Assembly (NCBI GenBank): GCA_026214975.1
Contig: CM047815.1
Coordinates: 84,092,800-84,156,799, forward strand
From: Gentiana macrophylla
Lineage: Eukaryota; Streptophyta; Magnoliopsida; Gentianales; Gentianaceae
Length of the DNA stretch: 64,000 nucleotides
Reading direction: 5' to 3'
Shown here: piece after piece, positions 12,707 to 25,070 of the stretch
Numbering within the stretch: the first letter of the stretch is position 1
Layout: every line of letters begins with the position of its first letter
Translations under genes and position numbers: made by a program
The notes under the pieces: model-generated
Told to the model about the DNA's origin: nothing
Seen by the model: the letters and a program-made list of their open reading frames with translations, nothing else
Database searches by the model: none

Positions 12707-14229
12707 ATGCAAGCGAAGTAAGAAGGACTTCGATCTTTGATCCACGAGCACGAACGATCTATCCTTAGAAGAAGGCTTCTCACGATTTGGACAAAATGGC
12801 GGATCAAGATCCACCAATTCCAAATCGACCCCCAAGCTCGATTAAATTTACTCCTTCAACAGATGCAAGCTCTGCGGCAACAACGAGAATCAAACAAGTG
12901 GCATAAATCAACAACTTCAACAATTCCGCCAAAACGACTTAATCGGTTGAACCGGGACCCCTACACTCCATATCTTAATCAAGATTTTCTCGAGGACATA
13001 GACCTATTCGCCCACGATGATATGGGAGTAAATTTCGACCTTAAAAATGGAGTAGTTGCACTAGTCCAAAATAGCTCCTTCCATGGCTTTGCTCGGGGAA
13101 GATCCACACGACTTCTTGTCCACATTCGTACAAATCTGTGAAGCAGGCCATTATCCTGGTGTTGATTCTGAGATCGTGAAGTTGAAGCTATTTCCTTTTG
13201 CTTTAAAAGGTGAAGCAAGCGAGATGGTTTGTCGTTAGCACATCATTCCCTCTATACATGGAATGATGTCAAAAGAGCCTTCGCTCTCAAGTGGGTTTCA
13301 CCGAGGCAAGATTATGGAGATGAAAGCGGGAAATAGCTACGTTTGAGCGGTTGGAGGATGAGGCTGTTGGCAAAGCTTGGGAGAGATTGAATCTCTTGAT
13401 GAGGAAATGCCCCAATCACGGATATGATGGACATGAGTTCTTTGGAAGCTTTCTCTGAGAGGAGTCTCTCAACCTAATAGAGACTATCTTGACTCCACGA
13501 CTCATGGATCCTTCTTAGGGGAGGTGATGAGGCGCCACTGAGTGCATTTGAGACCATCGCCAAGAACAATATGTGGTCGACTCTAAGAAGACCAATATTG
13601 TTAAGAAAGAAGGATGCAAGCGATCCCGATACAAAGTGTTGGTTGCTCGGATGGAATTGATAAGCAAGCGGTGGCCAATCTTGACGCGACGCGCCGACGA
13701 TCCGGGAATGCGGTAGGAACCGAGATGACGGAGGAGGTAAACTTAATGGATAATCAAAACCAACCCTTCCGAAACTTCAATCAAAGCGAGAACTACTCAG
13801 GATTTCAACGACAAAACTTCAATCAAGCCAAGTTACCACTGGCCCTTCAAATTCGAATTCTTTCAACTCGAACTATCGAGAGGCGATTCGAGAACTCCCA
13901 AAGGCCTCAAGGGTGGTGGAATCAAACTCGAACAACAATCATACCACCTCATGTGTCCCTCAACACAAATTCGATGAGTGGTAGACATGGTGAAGACTCG
14001 TCTACTAGTGTTAAAGCAATTGAGAGACAAGTTGGTCAAATGGCGAGACCGGCAAGCAAGCGAGACCTCACGGTAAACTCCCGAGTTATACCGAGAGAAA
14101 TCAAAGGCGATGTGAATGTTTGCTTTGCCATTACACCACAATGGGAGTATGGACAAGAAGAGGAGTTGAGCAAGTAACTCGAGAAGTGGTAAGAAAATTT
14201 GGACCCGGCAAGATGTCGGGAAAGAGTAG
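12707..14229 (+). pseudogene. gag: Athila-B gag remnant
   Basis: Gag would form the virus-like particle in the cytoplasm. The start context GGTTTATGCAA at 12707 matches the starts of Athila-D (47320) and Athila-A (42101). Recognisable pieces are DPYTPYLNQDFLE and FDLKNGVVALVQNSSF (about 12955-13085), then in another frame EDPHDFLSTFVQICEAGHYP (near 13100-13160), LMRKCPNHG (13400) and VNLMDNQNQPF (13740). Frame changes occur at least near 12715, 13095, 13220, 13450 and 13610, so no complete product is possible. As in Athila-D, no CCHC zinc knuckle is visible. The frame ends with TAG at 14227-14229, directly against the junction hairpin. Confidence 0.85.
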
Positions 14230-14260
14230 CCCCTCCCGACGCTATGAGTTCGGGGAGGGG
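14227..14260 (+). promoter_or_regulatory. gag-pol junction stem-loop
   Basis: The stop TAG (14227-14229) is followed without spacing by CCCCTCCCGA (14230-14239), a 10-nt loop containing ATG (14244-14246), and TCGGGGAGGGG (14250-14260). The two arms pair with one bulged G. It is the counterpart of 48892-48924 and, on the minus strand, 40352-40384. Confidence 0.75.
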
Positions 14261-17200
14261 AAATCGAAACCACATGCCGAAGAAAGCAACGATGAGGAGC
14301 TTAGTGACAATTCTTCGGAGGATGAAAATAATTCTGATGACGAGGAAAGAAAGGAGAGTCAGGAGGCTGTACCCCTGACTAAGAAAAAGGAAGAAAAGTT
14401 TGTGAGATGGAAGGATAAGGAGGATGAGGCGATAAAGGATCAGGCCACGAGGAATGATAAAGCCCTTCCTTACCCACCAAAAAGGAAAGAGAAAGCCCTC
14501 ACTAATGACAAGCAGTATCTTTGGAGTGCGGAGGATACTTAGGGACACTAAAGTGAGTATGCCCTTAGTGAGGTATTATCAGAAATGCCTAAATGTACTA
14601 AGTATCTTAAAAGTGGAGCAGGAGCAGAGAAAGCTTGAGGGGATGGTGAAGAAGTGTTTGAGAAGATTTGCGATGGTTTCTGAGAAAATTCTTCATTAGC
14701 GAGGTGACCACTCGCGGACCTTCAATCTCTCTGTGAGATCGAAGGCCATTTATTCGAAAATGTCTTATGCGACTCGGGGGCCTCCATCAATGTGATGCCA
14801 TTAAATGTATGCAAGAAGCTCGGGTTAGATAAAAAGGATGAGGAACGCCCATTTCTCTTCGGATGGTAGACAAATCTAGTAAATCTGCGGCCGGTTGTGT
14901 AGCTAATGTTCTCCTTCAAATTGAACATTTAGTCTTCCCTACCGGATCGGGTTATTCTAGACTATCCACACGATAAGGAGATGCCTCTAATTCTAGGCCG
15001 AACCTTTTTAGACACTTCTAACGCTCTCATCGACTTACGCAGGGACATGATTACTCTTAGAGTCGGTGACACATCCGTCACCTTCACACGAGGGACACAT
15101 CCTGAAAGAGCCGTAATTGATGAAATATCGTTTGTCGAAGCCATATATGAGGACGGAGGAGATGCCTATTATGAAGATGCAATGGAGCTTACTGAGAGAT
15201 AGGTGTTTTTGAAGTCATGGACATTGAGGATCCGGCCGATCGCGGACCATCTTCTAATTCATTTCGGCCGTAGGCATTGACGAGTCATCTTCACTCGCTC
15301 ATCACCGAGCCTGTTATTGAGTTAGAAGCATGGAGATGCCCGACAACAAACGATGATTTCAAAGAATCTGAGTCGAGGAAGACTTCATCCCTGGTGAAGA
15401 AGAAGCTCGATGGGTAGTTGGGACGAGGTAGAGTTTTGGAGAGAAGCTACTCATTGGGAAGTAGATGATTGGGAAGAGCTGGCAGAAGAGCTTAAAGATG
15501 AAGAGTTAAGAAAAATGATCGATCACAAGAAAAAGGAAGCAAGTGTTGATCGGATGGAGATGCCCAGCAACAAACGATGATTTCAAAGAACTGAGTCAGG
15601 AAGACTTCATCCTGGTGAAGAAGAAGCTCGATGGGTAGTTGGGACGAGGTAGAGTTTTGAGAGAAGCTACTCATTGGGAAGTAGATGATTGGGAAGAGCC
15701 GCGGAAGAGCTTAAAGATGAAGAGTTAAGAAAAATGATCGATCACAAGAAAAAGGAAGCAAGTGTTGATCGGAGGATTCCGATGGATGATTTGATCCGAT
15801 GACTTTTCAGGGGTTGAGCCTCGGGAAGATGAGTTATTCTTTAGTCAACCACTCCAAGCTCATAAAGAGAAAGGTGGCCCATTAAAGTCTAGTATTGAGC
15901 AACCACCTCTGATTTAGAGCTCAAACCGCTTCGAAACACCTTAAGTATATCTTTCTTAAGGATGGAGATAAATTGCCTTTGATCATTTCTTGAAACTCGA
16001 CCACTGAGCAAGAAGCACTGGTGATAGAAGTGCTTAAGAAAAACATCCTCGCGTTCGGTTGGCAAGTGGGTGATATCCGAGGATCGGCCCAGACATATGC
16101 ATGCATAAAATCCGAAGCGGAGGAAGGAGCTAAAAGGTAAGACAACCTCGCGAAGGGTGAATCCGCATATGCAAGAGGTTGTCAAGAAGGAGGTTATAAA
16201 GTGGCTTGACATGGGAATCATCTACGCAATCGCCGATAGCGAGTGGGTCACCCTACTCAAGTTGTGCCAAGAAGAAGGCGGTATTACGGTGAAAAGAATG
16301 AAAAAGGGGAGGAAGTTGCCTTGCGTCTCGTGACAAACTCACAGAGTCAGATAGACTATCGTAGATCGAATGAAGTCAACGCAAAGGACCACTTTCCCTA
16401 CCCTTCATTGACCGATTAATTGAAAGACCGAGTGGTCACAAGTATTATTGTTTTCTCGATGGATACTCACGGTTACTTCCGGATAGCCATCGACCCCAAT
16501 GACCAAGAGAAGACAACGTTTACGTGTCCATCCGGTACTTTTGCTTTTAAGTAGAATGCCATTCGCCTATGCAACGCGCCCGCGACTTTTCAACGGTGCA
16601 TGTTGGCCATTTTGATGGACTTGTTGAGCAATGCATGGAAGTCTTCATGGATGACTTCTCGATCCTACGGCGATAGCTTTGATGAAATCTTAAAGAATCT
16701 AGATATGGTACTCCAACGGTGTGTTGAGAAAAATCGGTGCTTAATCGGGAAAAATGCCATTTTCTAGTAGGCGAAGGAATCGTTTTGGGACATAAGGTGT
16801 CCAATCTTTGGTATTCAAGTTGATAAGGCTAAGGTTGAAGCCATTGAAAGATGGCGTACCCAAAAGCAAAGTGAAAGAGGTACGAGGTTTTCTAGGACAC
16901 GTTGGCTTCTACCGGCGTTTCATTAGAGACTTTTCTACGATTGCCAAGCCTTTATCAAATCTCTTGAAAGAAGATGTCGATTTCTTGTTCGATGCGAAGT
17001 GCAAAGAAGCTTTCAATTGTCTGAAAGACAAGCTTATCAGTGCCCCTATTTTAGTTGCACCTGACTGGACCAAGCCTTTCGAGTTGATGTGCGATGCCTC
17101 TAATTACGCCGTAGGCGCAGTTTTAGGTCAAAGAGTTGATAAAAGGTTCAGGCCCATTTATTATGCGAGCCGTACCTTGAACCCGGCTCAATGCAATTAT

Positions 17201-19093
17201 ACCACAACTGAGAAGGAATTCTTAGCTGTTGTTTTTGCCATTGACAAGTTTAGAAGTTATCTTCTAGGTTCTCAAGTGATTGTATGGACAGATCATGCAG
17301 CTTTACGCTACCTTATGGATAAAGCAGATGCCAAACCAAGGTTACTTCGATGGATTCTAATTCTACAAGAGTTTGACCTTGTGATTAAAGATAAGAAAGG
17401 TAGTGAGAATATTGTGGCTGATCATTTATCTCGCTTAGTAAATGAGGGTGCAGAGAATCACAATGATATAGGCATTGATTTTCCAACTGAGCAATTGATG
17501 AAGCTTGAAACGGTTAGGCCGTGGTATGCTGACTACGTCAATTATTTGGCAAGTGGTCATTTAGAGGACATGACGTATCAGGAGAGGAAGAAGTTCTTTT
17601 CTGATCTCAAATATCTCGTATGGGAAGATCCTTATTTGTTGAGTCCAAAGATGGGTTGCTTAGAAGGTGTGTTCCGGAACACGAGCAATGGGATATTCGG
17701 AGCAATGTCATAGTGGTCCCACGGGAGGTCACTATGGAACACGAAGACGGTTGCAAAGATTCTTCAATTTGGATTCTACCGCCGACTCTGTTTAAAGACG
17801 CAGAAGCCTTTTGTAAAGGTTGTGATAGGTGCCGGAGAACCGGACGGGCAGAGTAGTCGGATGGAAATGCCACTTAAGCCCATTCTTGAATGCGAAGTTT
17901 TCGATGTATGGGGCATAGATTTTATGGGACCCTTTCCATCTTCATGTGGTAATAAGTATATCCTCAAATCTGTGTGGATTATGTTTCAAAGTGGGGTCGA
18001 GGCCATAGCTACTCAAACTAATGATCACAAGGTTGTGAAGAAATTCTTGCAAAAGAATATCTTTACTAGATTTAGGTGTCGAGAGCACTCATTAGTGACG
18101 AAGGTACTCATTTTTGCAATGCGCCGCTTGACAAGATCCTTGAGAAGTATGGTGTCAAACATAAGATTGGTACACCATATCATCCCCAAACTAGTGGCCA
18201 AGTCGAGGTAAGCAACCAGAGCTTGAAAAGAATTTTGGAGAAGACCGTGAACAATAATCGATCTAATTGGAGTCTTAAGTTGGATGACGCATTGTGGGCT
18301 TATCGTACTGCATTCAAGACCCCGATGGGCACGTCACCCTTCCAAATGGTCTATGGCAAAGCTTGTCATTTACCTGTCGAACTTGAACACAGAGCTTTCT
18401 GGGCAATTAAATTCTTAAATTTTGATAGCCAACTCTGTGGGGAGAAAAGGTTGTTACAGTTGAACGAGCTCGACGAATTCAGACTCAGAGCATACGAGAA
18501 TGCTAAACTCAGCAAGGAAAGAACGAAGATGCTCCATGACGCTAAGATCAAGGACCGAGAATTCAAAGTTGGTGAAATGGCTTTACTCTATAATACTAGA
18601 CTTCACCTGTTTCCGGGTAAACTCAAGTCTAGATGGTCTGGTCCCTTTGAGATTCTCGAGGTTAATCCTAGTGGAGTAATTACTTTGAACGGGTATGGTA
18701 ATCAAGCTTTTAAAGTGAATGGCCATCGACTTAAGAAATATTTTGGGCAACCAAAGGAAAAGCTGAGATTCTTTATTTCCAAAGCGAGAGATGAGAAATC
18801 TGGATGTCCCGATTTGTGAGGAGATTCCATCTTATTTCTTTGAGTCGGATGGCGATGACGTTCTATATCCACCCGTAAGGTACCTTCTCCCGAGACCCCG
18901 AGCAAGGTTAGCACCCTATGCCTATCATCCATAAGAACAAGAAGAAGAGAGTCGGTGTAGTTTGAGAGAGAAGTTTAATGATCTTATAGCACACTTGACT
19001 TGTTGTTGTGGTGAAAATCATTTCCGCCCAATACTTACGATTACGATCATCGAGGTGGCGGTAGTCAAACCAAAGTGGCCCGATCCGGGTTGA
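14244..19093 (+). pseudogene. pol: Athila-B pol remnant (protease, RT, RNase H, integrase)
   Basis: Order: a basic/acidic start with FVRWKDKEDEA (14400), protease LCDSGAS (about 14767), a segment PLILGRTFLDTSNALIDLR (14985), RT with FMDD at 16644-16655, RNase H ([14 protein letters not shown] about 17090, [11 protein letters not shown] about 17287) and integrase ([13 protein letters not shown] about 17905; ISDEGTHFC at 18091). The integrase D and E are 35 residues apart (D-35-E). The longest open pieces are 16808-17713 and 18076-18819. Many frameshifts break the rest. The C-terminal extension ends in WPDPG with stop TGA at 19091-19093, as in Athila-A. Reverse transcription and integration functions are lost in this copy. 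Confidence 0.88.
15330..15772 (+). repeat. ~224-bp tandem duplication within pol spacer
   Basis: Two units (15330-15553 and 15554-15772) start ATGGAGATGCC and end AGTGTTGATCGG. They lie in the protease-RT spacer. Athila-D has only one copy of the corresponding region (about 49990-50180). Differences between the units are mainly in CAG/CTG/CG words. Confidence 0.85.
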
Positions 19094-19107
19094 TCTTTTG
19101 GAATCGT

Positions 19108-19176
19108 GTCAAGCTATTGACATTAAAGCGCTCCTGTGAGGCAACCTAGTTTTCTTTGTTCGTTTCCTTTTCTTAG
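19108..19176 (+). promoter_or_regulatory. Post-pol box with U-rich/AG tract
   Basis: GTCAAGCTATTGACATTAAA, GCGCT and GAGGCAACCTAG occur in order at 19108-19149, then a pyrimidine-rich stretch ending TTCTTAG at 19176. The box is shared with Athila-D (53531) and twice with Athila-A (35925-35969, 35343-35389). Confidence 0.7.
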
Positions 19177-20473
19177 GTTGTTTTGTTTTATTGTTTTAGA
19201 AATAATACTTTAGTTGATTTTGTGTTGACGGTTATTCCTCTTACGTTCATTGTGAGTGTTTTGTGTTATGTGTTGCTCATATACCCCGTGTACCCGAGAT
19301 TATATGGTATGTCGAGTGTGGCGAGATACTTTTGAGCAGAGTTCACAAGCTTTTATGTCCAGTGTTGTCTATTCGAGTTGTTGCGGTATGTTCATGCTCT
19401 CGGCTGACCTCCGCCAACTTTCATCCGACAACCACTGTTTGAAACCAACTAAGTTTTCTTTTTCTTTTATTACGCACATTACGAGGACATAATGTGATTT
19501 AAGTGTGGGGTGTTTGGGTATGTTTTTATGCTATATCTTTGAAATATGAGTGAATGTTAAATTTTTATGAATTTAAAATTTTTTTGTGAGTCTCGAGCAT
19601 ATAATTGGAACTAGATGCTTGCTAGTTGTAGTTTTCTAACGATGATAGTATGTGACTTAGTGAGATAATTATAGCATGTTTTACTTTTATGGAGATAGTT
19701 CCGTTTTTCACTCACGAAAGCCTTTGATTTTGAAGCATGACTTTTGAATTATATCCTTTCATTATTTTTAATGATTTATCTTAGGAAGGTCAATATAGTT
19801 ACACCTTAGTTAGACCGTGTACTGTGAATATCATAACGTTTGAATGTGATAGGTGAGATGTAACTTATGACTTTGAAAAGTGAATAAATAAAGTGAGTGA
19901 GCAATTATTAATAAATACGTTTGTCGGAAGCTGGTTTATGATTTGAGTGCGGTAGGGTATACCTCGTATGTCCTATACCACTATGATGACCAATAGCTCA
20001 CGACAGTCAGTTTATTGCTACCTTATGATTTGAGTAAGGTAGGGTGTTATCACGAAACATCCTATTCTACTATGATGGGTAAGAGCTCATTCTGATATGC
20101 GTCAAATTTGAAAATTTTGAAAAATGATGAGTAAAAATAAAGTAAAGTCTTTGTTATCATGGATCTTATACCCAGTAGAACCGCATGATATCTTTGTAGG
20201 GATTATCCTCTTGAGTGCGTGGGAAGGCTTTGAGTGGAGCTATTGCTATGTCTGTACCTAGGATAGTCATTGGAATTTTTGAGAGGATATTTCTTTGAAA
20301 GGCTTGTTAGATTGAGAATGACTTGTCACACTTACACGAATCTATCTACGTGTTGGTATCATTTGCTATAGTTGTTGTATCTTTAGATTCACGTGAGTTA
20401 GAGATCTATGTGGATTATTTATAAAGTTGAGCTATAGTTTTGATTGTTTTGTCCGAGGGCGTACAAAAAAGTT
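19177..20473 (+). other. Athila-B 3' non-coding region
   Basis: No coding signal; the 19256-19492 ORF is not supported. It contains the ATTTAAGTGTGGGG box (19498) and the duplicated ~50-nt motif (19939-19989 and 20026-20077). Confidence 0.7.
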
Positions 20474-20486
20474 AAGTGTGGGGAGT
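20474..20486 (+). other. Athila-B polypurine tract
   Basis: AAGTGTGGGGAGT immediately precedes the 3' LTR. Confidence 0.9.
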
Positions 20487-22072
20487 TGTTAAGGCCATAT
20501 TTATATGATTATTAAGGGTTTATTTCATTATTATTTTTCCCACATTTGCGTAATTTACATGAGAATTAAGGGTTTAAGTGTAATTATTTAATAAAGATGA
20601 TTTTAAGAGGGTTGTATGCAAGATTGATGATTTTAAGTGTTAATTTAATGGAATTATTATTATTTGGATTTTATTACATTTTTGCATTGTTTATTTATCA
20701 TGTAGGTGTTGATTTTCGAATGCTATAAGTGGATAAATAAAGCTCAAGTCGAATTATTCAAGATAGAGTTGGAATTGGCTCAAAGAAATTGGATAAAGAT
20801 GAAGAAATCCGACCCTCGGCACCTTGGGCGGCGTCGAATCCCGTCCATTCTAGGCGGGCGTTTGATAAAGTGAACGAAGCGTCGAATTGTATTTTACATT
20901 CAGAGAGTTCGGACGGAGGATGAACGCAGCGTTTACTCAGCGTCCAGTATTCTCGGGCGGGCGTCAGATTTTCAGACGAGCGCCCATAGCCGACTTACTT
21001 CGGCCGACTTAAAACTCTATAAAAGCACCGCATTATGAAGCCTTAAAACCCTAATCTTTTACACACTATTTACTCATATACACATAGTCGCGCGCCTAGA
21101 ATCCTAAGGAGCCGTTTTACACAGAGATGCAAATCTCCCCTTCAACAATCGTGTTCATCATGATTGTTGGCTAAATACCCTGCAGTGAGTCGACGGAGGA
21201 AGCCTATCAACAACAAAAACCAACTAGAAGAGTTCGATGCTTATGTTTAGTGAGTTTATTTCATAGTTTTTCATTACTTTGGATCTGTTTTATGTTGTTT
21301 AAGTTTTGTTGAATTAAGATTTGATGAAACGATCTATGTTTATTTTATGCTTGAATAAATTTATGAAAGTATGTTTATTTAAGTTCTCTTTTATTCAAAG
21401 TAATGCATCTAATTGTGTTTTAAGAGATTATGCATGATTAGTTGAGTAAAAAGTTTGGAAACAATCTCGTGATCCTGTTTTGATTGCATGTTCAGTTTAT
21501 TTGAAAAGATAAACGAAACCCTAGAATTTGGTTGAAGATATTTAATTGAATTCGTGAAATAAATCACTACTAAAAACTATGTCTTTTTAATCACCATCTA
21601 GTTGGGATTGTTGGTTGATAGGTGGAATCTAGTCGCCTTGCTGTGTTTTCCTTTAATTGTTTTAATCAAATCGTTTAGATTAAGTTTAGTTAAGTTCTAG
21701 TTTGATAAACCCTGGTTTTCTGCAAGTTTTCTGCACGTTTCTGTTTCAGTTCGTAGTTGGACGCCCGTCCGTTAGATTCCGTTTTCAGACGCTCGTTCAC
21801 CAAAGTGAACGCTCAAATGCAACTTTCTATTTTCTTATTTTTCTTGCTTGTTTTTACTCTTGTTTTAGTTTTAATTCTTAGGTTTAGGTTTTAGTTAGTT
21901 TTGACCTTAGTTTAGTAGTTTAGTTAATAATTGTGACATAATTGATATAGATTTATATTTGAATCCGATAAACATTCCACTCCCTTAGGACGACCCGTAA
22001 ACACCCTATACTACGATCCTTATACTTGGGGTGTTTCGGTTTATAAATTATAAAACTAGTTTTTACCGAACA
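20487..22072 (+). repeat. Athila-B 3' LTR
   Basis: 1586 bp, TG...CA, with TATAAAA at 21018-21024 and a dyad array upstream of it (20817-20990), partly eroded compared with the 5' LTR. It is followed by TSD TCAAC. Confidence 0.95.
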
Positions 22073-22077
22073 TCAAC

Positions 22078-22285
22078 CAAGTCATTTACAAAGAATCGGA
22101 AAGTACGACATGCCTTATGGCTTACATGACTCATGGAAATGAAAAAGTACGCGTACGATAAACGACAGTAGCGTAAAAAGTGAAACTACACATGAATCAT
22201 ATAAGTAGCAAAATGTAAAAGTGGCAAATTGTCAATACAACCATATCGAAATAAGTGTGAAAAATAAAAGAGAGAATGTCATAAA
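22078..22285 (-). other. Athila-A 3' non-coding region, proximal part
   Basis: Lies between the stop of the env-position ORF (22286) and the Athila-B insertion. I see no motif in it. Confidence 0.55.
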
Positions 22286-23448
22286 TCACGAGGCAGGAGG
22301 ATCTCGGTGCTCGTCAGCTGGAGAGGCATCGTCCTCCTCATCATCGAAAGACGACTCGGTGTCGTGGAGGACGTCCGCTATGGCCTGCTCAATCGAATCC
22401 GGATAGACGTAATCTAGAACGCTCGGACTGAACACCCTCGTATCCCTCGGGGTACGGCCCTCACTCATGCACTGGAGGATCGTCAAAATACCGTTCTGAG
22501 TGTTCCGAATGTCCTCTAGCCAGTCACGTACACTGTTGGCCATCCGCAACCGCATCCAAACCGATGGTGAATATGAAGGAGTAGACGAAGCCGGTGGAGG
22601 TGCTGCTGAAGAACTAGGACCCTGTGCTGGCTCAGCCGGAACCGGAGCAACGGCTTTCTCTCTCTGAATCGGCCTAGGGTTCTTCGGCTTGTAGTCCGGA
22701 CGATCACAGCTGATGTGTCAAATGTGGCACGATCAAGCTTCTCTTGTAATTCTGTTGGTTCATCGCTAGCTCATCGTAGAGGGCTTGACCGACATTCACA
22801 CTCAACTTATACACTAAAGCATACAGCATCCCCAAATCTCCAATATGAAAGTGAGTTAGGTTATTCTTGGGGAGCAACCGGCATTGGATGAACCGACACA
22901 GCACCTTCCAATCCTCAGACCACGTTGTGGTGACCAACTCCTTCCGGTCACCACCTGGCCTAAGTGTCCAAGCTACATCGGGGCATATTCTCAAACGCAA
23001 GTCCTCCAAAGGATCTCGCCCCGACTTCTGCCGACGTTCGATCTCCTCCTTATAGTCTAGACCCTCGAAAGCCGCCAATCCGTATTTAGCATTTATCACC
23101 GCAGGCGTAAACGGAACCTTGACACCTCGAACTACTACCACACCGGTCTCTAGGTCGGTTTCTGAAAAATTAGCATAAAACTCCCTCACTAACGAGTCAT
23201 TAACCGGGGTACTAGGGGTCGTCATCAAGGATTTCCAGTTCCGGTCCGTTAACAGTTTGACAAACCCGGGATCCATCTTATTCTCCAACACTGCCCTCTC
23301 GGTCAACATATTCCGCGCATAATAATGTTTGGTATAGGCCTCGTTTGCCCGAGGGTTGATAAACCGACGAGGCATCGGGAGAGGGGCTACGGTTTTGGAC
23401 TTCTTCTTAGGCCTCTCAACCCTAAGTTCTACCGGTTCATCCTGTTGA
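22286..23448 (-). pseudogene. Athila-A env-position ORF, C-terminal part (plant transposon-protein family)
   Basis: Continuation of the ORF starting at 34345, cut by Athila-C. The first frame (23453-22704) contains YYARNMLTERAVLENKMDPG, SLVREFYANFSETD and VVVVRGVKVPFTPAVINAKY. I associate these with the family annotated as putative plant transposon protein (Transposase_32-like), often found after pol in Athila elements; that is recall of family features, not a search. A frameshift near 22706 moves the frame to a Pro/Ala/Ser-rich linker and then a C-terminal segment with MANSVRDWLEDIRNTQNGIL and an acidic tail ending at the stop at 22286. No signal peptide or membrane segment is visible, so a retroviral Env role is not shown. 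Confidence 0.65.
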
Positions 23449-23453
23449 GGCAC

Positions 23454-25056
23454 TGATTGCGGGCTTAGGTCAAGTTATAATTATACTCGCCTAACCAGTA
23501 TACTAGCAAGAGAACTAGGTCCTATCGCAGTATAGTAGGTAGAGTCGAGATCGATCCCACAGAGACTCGGCACAAACAAAACACGATTTATTATATTAAA
23601 ACCGAATTGAAAGAGGCGGTCTAAGACCAACTAAGCGTAGTGAACAAGAGATTGACGACCACACAACACAGATGACAAAAAGACGGACTAAAATGTATTA
23701 AAACAAAGACAAGCTAAATTATGATCTAAAACAAGGATATTAAGACGATTGATTACGCTAGTAACTAATTACTACCCCATGTGAACTAGATTGATTACGA
23801 GACTAATACAACGTTGAAGATTAATTATTATGACTACGGGAGTCACCCTCTAAGGTAGATTTAGCTCCAATTAGGCCATCTAAATCTTCGTGCCTCCATT
23901 ACGTGACTTCACCTATTAGGTATCCATCTCATATAATTTCTGACACAATTACGAAACTAGGGATGCCGGTATAAACCGTAACCTCATCTAAGCAACATTC
24001 CTAGGGTAAGGCATACTTCTTAGATGCCGATTCAATCTCTATCCTAAGTAACAATCACTTTTAGGTCTCATGTTAAATTATGATGACGAATAATCAAGTT
24101 GATCAGGTTTAATTACTCGTTTTAATTTCAAAACAGAGAATCGGCGAAAGTCGAAGCCGATCATATTGCGCTACTAGGTATCACCAGGCTCGGTCGACCG
24201 AATGACATGCCTCGGTCGACCGAGTGCCATGTCTTGGTTTGCCGAGCTTGGTTCTACCTAGATGCGAATTATGATTACTTCTTAACTCTGTCAATCTAAT
24301 CACATGGGTTCGTAATTAATCTACATTGCGTAATCAATATAAGAAATTACTCCATAAATAAATAAATCGAAACTACGAATGAAAAGTGCATGATGGAAAA
24401 GTCATACCCTTGAGGAGGAGAATGACTCCCACACTTCTATGCGCTCCCTAACCGGAGAATCCGACGAATCCACAATGGAAAAACATAAACAAAAAACTAA
24501 AGAAAAACTAAAGAACTAAATTGTATTCTCAAGAGTGTTCTGTGTAATAGTGGTGTGTCTCTGGTGTGATCCGCATCTGCTTTGTTTATATAGGGTCTTT
24601 GACCGACATAGGGAGGATCGAGAAGATATGCATCATTAATTATGGCGGTAGGTTCGGTTGACCGAACCAGGAGCTTCGGTCGACCCAATGCTGAGGCTCG
24701 GTCGACCGAGCCTGATCCTGGACGGTTTTCCGGCTCTTCTCTTCTGACTTGTTCCCCACTCCACTCTCTTGTGCTGATCTGATTGATCCGTTCGTAAATG
24801 CTCCGATCTTCTTCTTAATTATCTTGGGATCTCTTGACATTTATCTTCCTAATTTATCACAATCTACACAATCAATAATTATTGCACAGTAATTTGATCC
24901 TTAATGATAAAAAGAGATAAATACCAAATATCATATTAATAATCACCCAACATTGAATAATGAATATAACAATTGATTTAATATGAAATATACATTATTA
25001 ATCCCAATTTAAGGTTAATGTTGATGACTTTTATGGATATAATTTGACCGTCATCA
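23454..25056 (-). repeat. Athila-C 3' LTR
   Basis: 1603 bp, TG...CA, paired with 32501-34097. TATATAAA on the minus strand at 24586-24593. Dyad words CTCGGTCGACCGAG (24211-24224), an 18-nt near-palindrome at 24651-24668 and GGCTCGGTCGACCGAGCC (24695-24712). Confidence 0.95.
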
Positions 25057-25070
25057 ACTACCCCCCACTT
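25057..25070 (-). other. Athila-C polypurine tract
   Basis: On the minus strand it reads AAGTGGGGGGTAGT and abuts the 3' LTR. Confidence 0.88.

Larger units (their letters stand above)
10340..22072 (+). mobile_element. Athila-B, Ty3/gypsy Athila-lineage LTR retrotransposon, complete but coding-dead
   Basis: 11,733 bp with LTRs at 10340-11928 and 20487-22072, both TGTTAAGG...ACCGAACA, and perfect TSD TCAAC (10335-10339, 22073-22077). The tRNA-Asp PBS is at 11935, gag and pol remnants span 12707-19093 and the PPT is at 20474-20486. It is the closest relative of Athila-D in this window, sharing LTR end sequence, gag type without zinc knuckle, DSG protease and post-pol box. It has no env-position ORF. 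It carries many more frameshifts than its very similar LTRs would lead one to expect. Confidence 0.93.

Noticed and set aside
13863..14548. Long minus-strand ORFs (136 and 170 codons) in Athila-B
   Set aside because: Antisense shadows of gag and the start of pol.
22286..23453. DNA-transposon transposase, from the family name of the env-position ORF
   Set aside because: It sits downstream of pol inside an LTR element and has no visible DDE motif or terminal inverted repeats.
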